NCBI GenBank assembly: GCA_902506565.1
Contig: LR732703.1
Coordinates: 1,074,525-1,138,524 of the forward strand
From: Burkholderiales bacterium 8X
GTDB lineage: Bacteria; Pseudomonadota; Gammaproteobacteria; Burkholderiales; Burkholderiaceae_C
Direction: 5' to 3'
DNA length: 64,000 nucleotides
Of the stretch, positions 60,613 to 64,000 are shown one piece after another; the stretch's first letter is position 1; each line of letters starts with the position of its first letter. Below the pieces are notes generated by a model. The model was given only the letters and a program-made list of their open reading frames with translations. It made no database searches and was not told the DNA's origin. The position numbers and the translations under genes were made by a program.

Positions 60613-61506
60613 CTACATCGCGCGGAAGAGGTGGGCGTAGAGTCGGCTGACCGGTATCTTCTCGGGCCGACCGCGCAGGCCCAGGTGCAGCTTGCCGGCC
60701 TCGTCGCGATGCACCGTTTCGATCGCCTCGCTCCGCACCACGATCGCTCGATGCACCTGCCACCAACGATCGGCGTCCAGTTGCGGCATCAGTTGCTTGA
60801 GCGGCGTACGGATCAGGTATTCGCGTTCGGTCGTCAGCACCCGCACGTACTTGTCGGCTGCCTCGAAGTACTGCACCTCGTCGATCGGCACCATGCGGAT
60901 GGCGCTGCCGGCGCTGCCCGCCTCGCTCGCCGCGATCAGCCGCAAGGGCGCGCCGGGTGCGCCAGCGGTCGACGCCGGCCGCTCTGCACCTGCATCGGCC
61001 GGCGTTCGGCTGGCGTTCGGCGCCGCCTCGCCTGCGGCGGCCAGCAGACGGCGCCACTGGTCGAGCGTTTGGGTCAGCAGGTCGTCTGCCGGCTGGTCGA
61101 TCGCACGGCGCTGCGCCAATGCCTCCCGAAGCCGCGCCACGGTGCGCTGCAGCCGCGCCGGCTGGACGGGCTTGAGCACATAGTCGAGCGCCTGTGCATC
61201 GAATGCGCGCGCGGCGTATTCGTCGTAGGCCGTCACGAAGACCAGCTGCGGCATGGGCGCCTCGTCGGCCGGCCAGGCGTCGGCCAGTTCGGCCGCCGCG
61301 GCGAGGCCGTCCTGGCCCGGCATGCGGATATCGAAGAACAACACCTGCGGCAACAGCCGCAGCGCCTCCCGCACGGCGGTATGCCCGTCTCCGACCACGG
61401 CCACCACTTGGAGCTCGGGCCAGGCCGAGGCCAGCTCGGCACGAAGGGCCTGCGCGAGCAAGGGTTCGTCTTCGGCGATGAGCGCGGTGAGTGCGGTGGT
61501 CGTCAT
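60613..61506 (-). CDS. LytTR-family response regulator
   Basis: A 297-residue regulator. The receiver has D59 as phosphoacceptor (FFDIRMPGQDG) with a conserved lysine in LDYVLKPVQP. A 60-residue alanine-rich linker leads to a LytTR DNA-binding domain (PIDEVQYFEAADKYVRVLT, then MPQLDADRWWQVHRAIVV). ATG at 61506 (MTTTALT) overlaps the kinase stop by ATGA, so the two are coupled. LytTR regulators typically control envelope, biofilm or virulence-related genes. Confidence 0.92.
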   Translation of the reverse strand: MTTTALTALIAEDEPLLAQALRAELASAWPELQVVAVVGDGHTAVREALRLLPQVLFFDIRMPGQDGLAAAAELADAWPADEAPMPQLVFVTAYDEYAARAFDAQALDYVLKPVQPARLQRTVARLREALAQRRAIDQPADDLLTQTLDQWRRLLAAAGEAAPNASRTPADAGAERPASTAGAPGAPLRLIAASEAGSAGSAIRMVPIDEVQYFEAADKYVRVLTTEREYLIRTPLKQLMPQLDADRWWQVHRAIVVRSEAIETVHRDEAGKLHLGLRGRPEKIPVSRLYAHLFRAM

Positions 61507-62588
61507 GGAAGTGGAAAGCGGAGGGTGGCGCACGCGCCGCCGCCGGGCGCAGCGGCGAGATGCAGGCTGGCGCGCTCGCCGAACACGGCGGTGAGTCGTT
61601 CGCGCACCTGGGTCAGGCCGAAGCCGCCGCCGTCGCCCCTGTCGTCAACGGCCTTCGGTGCCGCCAGCAGCTGTTCGCCCAGGCCGAGGCCGGTGTCGAT
61701 CACGTCGATGCGGAGCAGTTCGGCCTCGCGCTCTGCCCGCACCGTGATGCGGCCGCCCTCGACCTGCGGCTCGAGGCCGTGGCGGATGCTGTTCTCGACC
61801 AGCGGCTGCAGCAAGAGCGGCGGCACCGGAACGTCGCGCAGATCCGCGGGCAGCTCGAGCGCGTAGGCCAGGCGGGGTCCCATGCGGATCGACATCAGCT
61901 CGAGATAGTCCGACAGCCGATCGAATTCGGCTGCGAGCGGATGCGCGAGCGTTCGCGATCCGCTGAGCGTGACCCGCAGGTAGCTGTTCAGGCGGTCCAG
62001 CATCTCGATGGCCCGGGGCGGGTCGATCGAGATCAGCACCCGCAGGTTGGCCAGCGTGTTGAAGAGCATGTGCGGCTCGAGCTGGGTCTCGAGCAGCTTG
62101 AGCCGGGCCTCGGTCGCGTTGCGTTGCGCGATCGCGATCTCGCCCTCCAGGAACTTGCTCTTGCCGCCGGCGTAGTAGTAGTAGCAGATCGCCACGCAGG
62201 CCAGGATGGTGATGACCAGTGTCGAGGCGAGCTTTTGCGGGCTGAAGGTTCGGAATTCGAGCAGCGGCATGCCGGTCCAGAAGTCGCCGATGGCGTTGCC
62301 GCCGATGAAGCCGCCGGCGATGCCGGCGACGATCAGGAGCACCCGGCGGATGCCGTGCGGCCATGGCCTGTTCGGATCGGTGCTGAGCGCGAAGCGGCCG
62401 ACCTCGATCACGATCCAGCTGACCATGCCGATCGACATCGAATAGATCAGCTGCACCGGCCACGGACCTCGGCCGGAGATCGCGAGCGCGGCGGCGATCA
62501 GGCAACAGAAGAGGGCCGTGCTCAGGCCGTGCCGCAGCACGTCCTGCGCATTGCCTCGCGTCAGGCCGCGGCGGAGCCGGTCGATCAC
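61503..62588 (-). CDS. LytS-like sensor histidine kinase
   Basis: A 361-residue kinase of the His_kinase (LytS/YehU) class. Several hydrophobic helices occupy residues about 20-140; the dimer/phosphate box is QLEPHMLFNTLANLR with H173. The ATPase domain has the N-box VENSIRHGLEP and G-boxes DTGLGLG and GGGFGLTQVRERL. There is no extracytoplasmic sensor domain, so the signal is likely sensed within the membrane. The start is a GTG at 62588 overlapping the 2TM gene's TGA (GTGA), so three genes (2TM, kinase, regulator) are translationally linked. Confidence 0.92.
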   Translation of the reverse strand: MIDRLRRGLTRGNAQDVLRHGLSTALFCCLIAAALAISGRGPWPVQLIYSMSIGMVSWIVIEVGRFALSTDPNRPWPHGIRRVLLIVAGIAGGFIGGNAIGDFWTGMPLLEFRTFSPQKLASTLVITILACVAICYYYYAGGKSKFLEGEIAIAQRNATEARLKLLETQLEPHMLFNTLANLRVLISIDPPRAIEMLDRLNSYLRVTLSGSRTLAHPLAAEFDRLSDYLELMSIRMGPRLAYALELPADLRDVPVPPLLLQPLVENSIRHGLEPQVEGGRITVRAEREAELLRIDVIDTGLGLGEQLLAAPKAVDDRGDGGGFGLTQVRERLTAVFGERASLHLAAAPGGGACATLRFPLP

Positions 62589-62899
62589 CAGCGGTCACCG
62601 CCGAGCGCTTGCCGCTCGCGGGCGAGCAGGCGCTCGTAGAAGCTGCCGGTCGGCGAGAAGACGAACACCACGGCGCCATGGATCGCGAGCCCGAGCCCCC
62701 AGCCGAGCATCGGATACATGGCCCAGCCTTGCCCGCGGGCGGCGGCGAGCACCACCAGGAACAGGTTGACCAGCACATAGGCGGTGGCGTGGATGTAGAA
62801 GCCGAGCTTCAGGCCGGCGCGGCGGCGGGCGAGTTGCTCGACCTGGGCGTCCGGATGGGGCAGGGAAGCGGCAGCGAGCTGGGAATGGATGCGGGCCAT
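62585..62899 (-). CDS. 2TM domain protein
   Basis: A 104-residue protein with two hydrophobic helices (FYIHATAYVLVNLFLVVLAA, and around GWGLGLAIHGAVVFVF) and a conserved ATAYVLVN-type element, the pattern of the 2TM domain. In other bacteria that domain is found fused to the N-terminus of LytS-like kinases; here it is a separate gene overlapping the kinase gene. It is likely an accessory or input subunit of the kinase. ATG at 62899. Confidence 0.85.
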   Translation of the reverse strand: MARIHSQLAAASLPHPDAQVEQLARRRAGLKLGFYIHATAYVLVNLFLVVLAAARGQGWAMYPMLGWGLGLAIHGAVVFVFSPTGSFYERLLARERQALGGDRW

Positions 62900-62957
62900 G
62901 GTGATCTCTCCGGGTCGAAGGTGGAAGTGTGAAGCGATTGCGGGTTCGCGAAAAGGA

Positions 62958-63506
62958 TCAGACGATGGGCGCGGTGCCGGCCGAGGCGCTGGCCGCGCTG
63001 TCGGCGGGCGACGCGTTCGTCTGCCGAGCCAGGCGCCAGAGCCTCGCCGCGCGGCCGATGAAGATGCCGCTGAAGACGCCGTACACGGCGCTGGTGCCGA
63101 GTGCGAAGGCCAGCTGGCGGGTCAGCTCGGGCTGCATCGCGACCTCGACGCCGACCGCGTACTTGGTAAAGAAGATGGCCATCATCAGGAGCAGTGGCAC
63201 GGGGCTTCCGGCCACATGGAACTGGCGAGCGGCGCCGTCGTACCGGGTGGTCGAGGGCAGCGGTCGGCGGATCACGAAGATCGCGACCAGCGCGGCGGTA
63301 CAGAGCCAGGCCAGCAGCGCCAGCGGCGAACCCCCGGAGGCCGAGACCACGCCGAAGATCGCGAGCGCGGTCATCACGACCGGCATGATCGTGAGGCGGG
63401 TCATGCCGACCGTTCCGCCACGCAGCTGCTTGAGCCCGACGGCGAGCAGGAGACCGAAGACGACGAAGACCCAGGTGGGCGTGTGAGCGAGGATCTGAAT
63501 CAGCAT
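62958..63506 (-). CDS. DUF6622-like membrane protein
   Basis: A 182-residue membrane protein with about five hydrophobic helices. The pattern PTWVFVVFGLLLAVGLKQLRGGTV near the start and CTAALVAIFVIRRPLPST later fits a small multi-pass protein family labelled DUF6622 in my recollection, with unknown function. It lies between the 2TM gene and the DUF2306 gene on the same strand and could be in the same transcript. Confidence in the family name is limited; in the gene, high. Confidence 0.7.
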   Translation of the reverse strand: MLIQILAHTPTWVFVVFGLLLAVGLKQLRGGTVGMTRLTIMPVVMTALAIFGVVSASGGSPLALLAWLCTAALVAIFVIRRPLPSTTRYDGAARQFHVAGSPVPLLLMMAIFFTKYAVGVEVAMQPELTRQLAFALGTSAVYGVFSGIFIGRAARLWRLARQTNASPADSAASASAGTAPIV

Positions 63507-63572
63507 GATGTTTCCCTGAAAAGTGATTGATTGGATGGAGGCGCGAGAGACGAGCTTGCTCTGACGATGCGG

Positions 63573-63986
63573 TCAGGCCCAGCCGAGCCACTGGGTCCAG
63601 ACCAGCTGTCCGAGATAGCGGTTGGGCAGCAGCGTGAAGGCACCGGCGACGATGCATCCACTGGCGTAGGTCACCTGCATCGAGATGCGGTGGCCCCGAA
63701 TATCACGCTGCGCCAAGTTCCAGAAGGCACGGCCGAGCCCGAAGAAAACGGCCGGCACCAACAGGTGTATCGGAGTGTATCCAGCGAGGTTCGGCAGGCG
63801 AAAGTCCCGGATCCAGAGCGCCGACACGGCCGCCAGCAACATCAGCGTGACCCAGGCGTAGCCCAGGGCGCGATGCATCACCGGCCGCTGGTTGTCCTGC
63901 CGCCGGGCCCAGAGCACCATCGGCCCGATCACCAGCGCGCCGATGGCTGCGGTCATGTGGACGGCGATGACGGGGGACATCTGCAT
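63573..63986 (-). CDS. DUF2306-like membrane protein
   Basis: A 137-residue protein of about four membrane helices. HMTAAIGALVIGPMVLW, MHRALGYAWVTLMLLAA and the proposed haem- or ion-related histidines fit DUF2306 (predicted membrane proteins). ATG at 63986 is preceded by AGGAG. Function is unknown. The gene is complete within the window, 14 bases from its right edge. Confidence 0.8.
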   Translation of the reverse strand: MQMSPVIAVHMTAAIGALVIGPMVLWARRQDNQRPVMHRALGYAWVTLMLLAAVSALWIRDFRLPNLAGYTPIHLLVPAVFFGLGRAFWNLAQRDIRGHRISMQVTYASGCIVAGAFTLLPNRYLGQLVWTQWLGWA

Positions 63987-64000
63987 GGCGGCTCCTGTTG

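Overview
The window is about 64 kb of GC-rich, densely coding DNA that reads as chromosome of a betaproteobacterium of the Comamonadaceae, most like Variovorax. The evidence is indirect: several orphan Bug-type binding proteins, TRAP transport, a DUF3182/hydrolase pair, VF530, and many ATGA/GTGA gene overlaps. No rRNA, tRNA, insertion sequence, phage gene or CRISPR array was seen. Bases 2-19 match the Tn5/Nextera mosaic end with one base missing, so the left edge is probably a contig end with residual adapter. No gap between genes exceeds 300 bp.

1-9.3 kb is a sugar-acid locus. On the minus strand lie an IlvD/Edd dehydratase, 2-keto-3-deoxygalactonokinase, KDPGal aldolase and a class II aldolase. 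Divergent from them are a FadR-type GntR regulator, a complete TRAP transporter (small permease, large permease, binding protein) and an enolase-superfamily dehydratase whose catalytic spacing matches galactonate dehydratase. Together they import an aldonic acid, dehydrate it, phosphorylate the product and split it to pyruvate and glyceraldehyde 3-phosphate. 9.4-12.4 kb is an accessory island: a large leucine-rich-repeat protein with a basic, NLS-like tail, an in-frame diverged copy of that tail just after its stop codon, and a small membrane protein.

12.5-23.7 kb holds a RhlE helicase, EttA, a membrane-anchored TAXI protein, a LuxR-type regulator beside an unusual methyltransferase, a P1-family peptidase, a cation diffusion facilitator with a divergent MerR regulator, a glycerophosphodiesterase lipoprotein and a DUF1439 protein. 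23.8-33.1 kb carries a polar amino acid ABC importer, two Bug proteins, OsmC, an acyl-CoA ligase, and a TauD-like dioxygenase with a divergent IclR regulator.

33.3-46.7 kb holds a type II NADH dehydrogenase-like flavoprotein and an ergothioneine operon (egtB-egtD) extended by a DUF427 protein and a 2-oxoglutarate dioxygenase. It continues with housekeeping and stress genes, a small thioredoxin-like ferredoxin, gshA (source of gamma-glutamylcysteine) and a stand-alone response regulator. 46.7-64 kb holds a 733-residue membrane protein with an EF-hand loop, a short HPF-like protein, RbgA, a type I methyltransferase pair (hsdM-hsdS) with no hsdR beside it, a DUF3182/hydrolase pair, glnS with an M23 peptidase and DUF3072, small secreted proteins, and a LytS/LytR-type two-component system joined to a 2TM protein.
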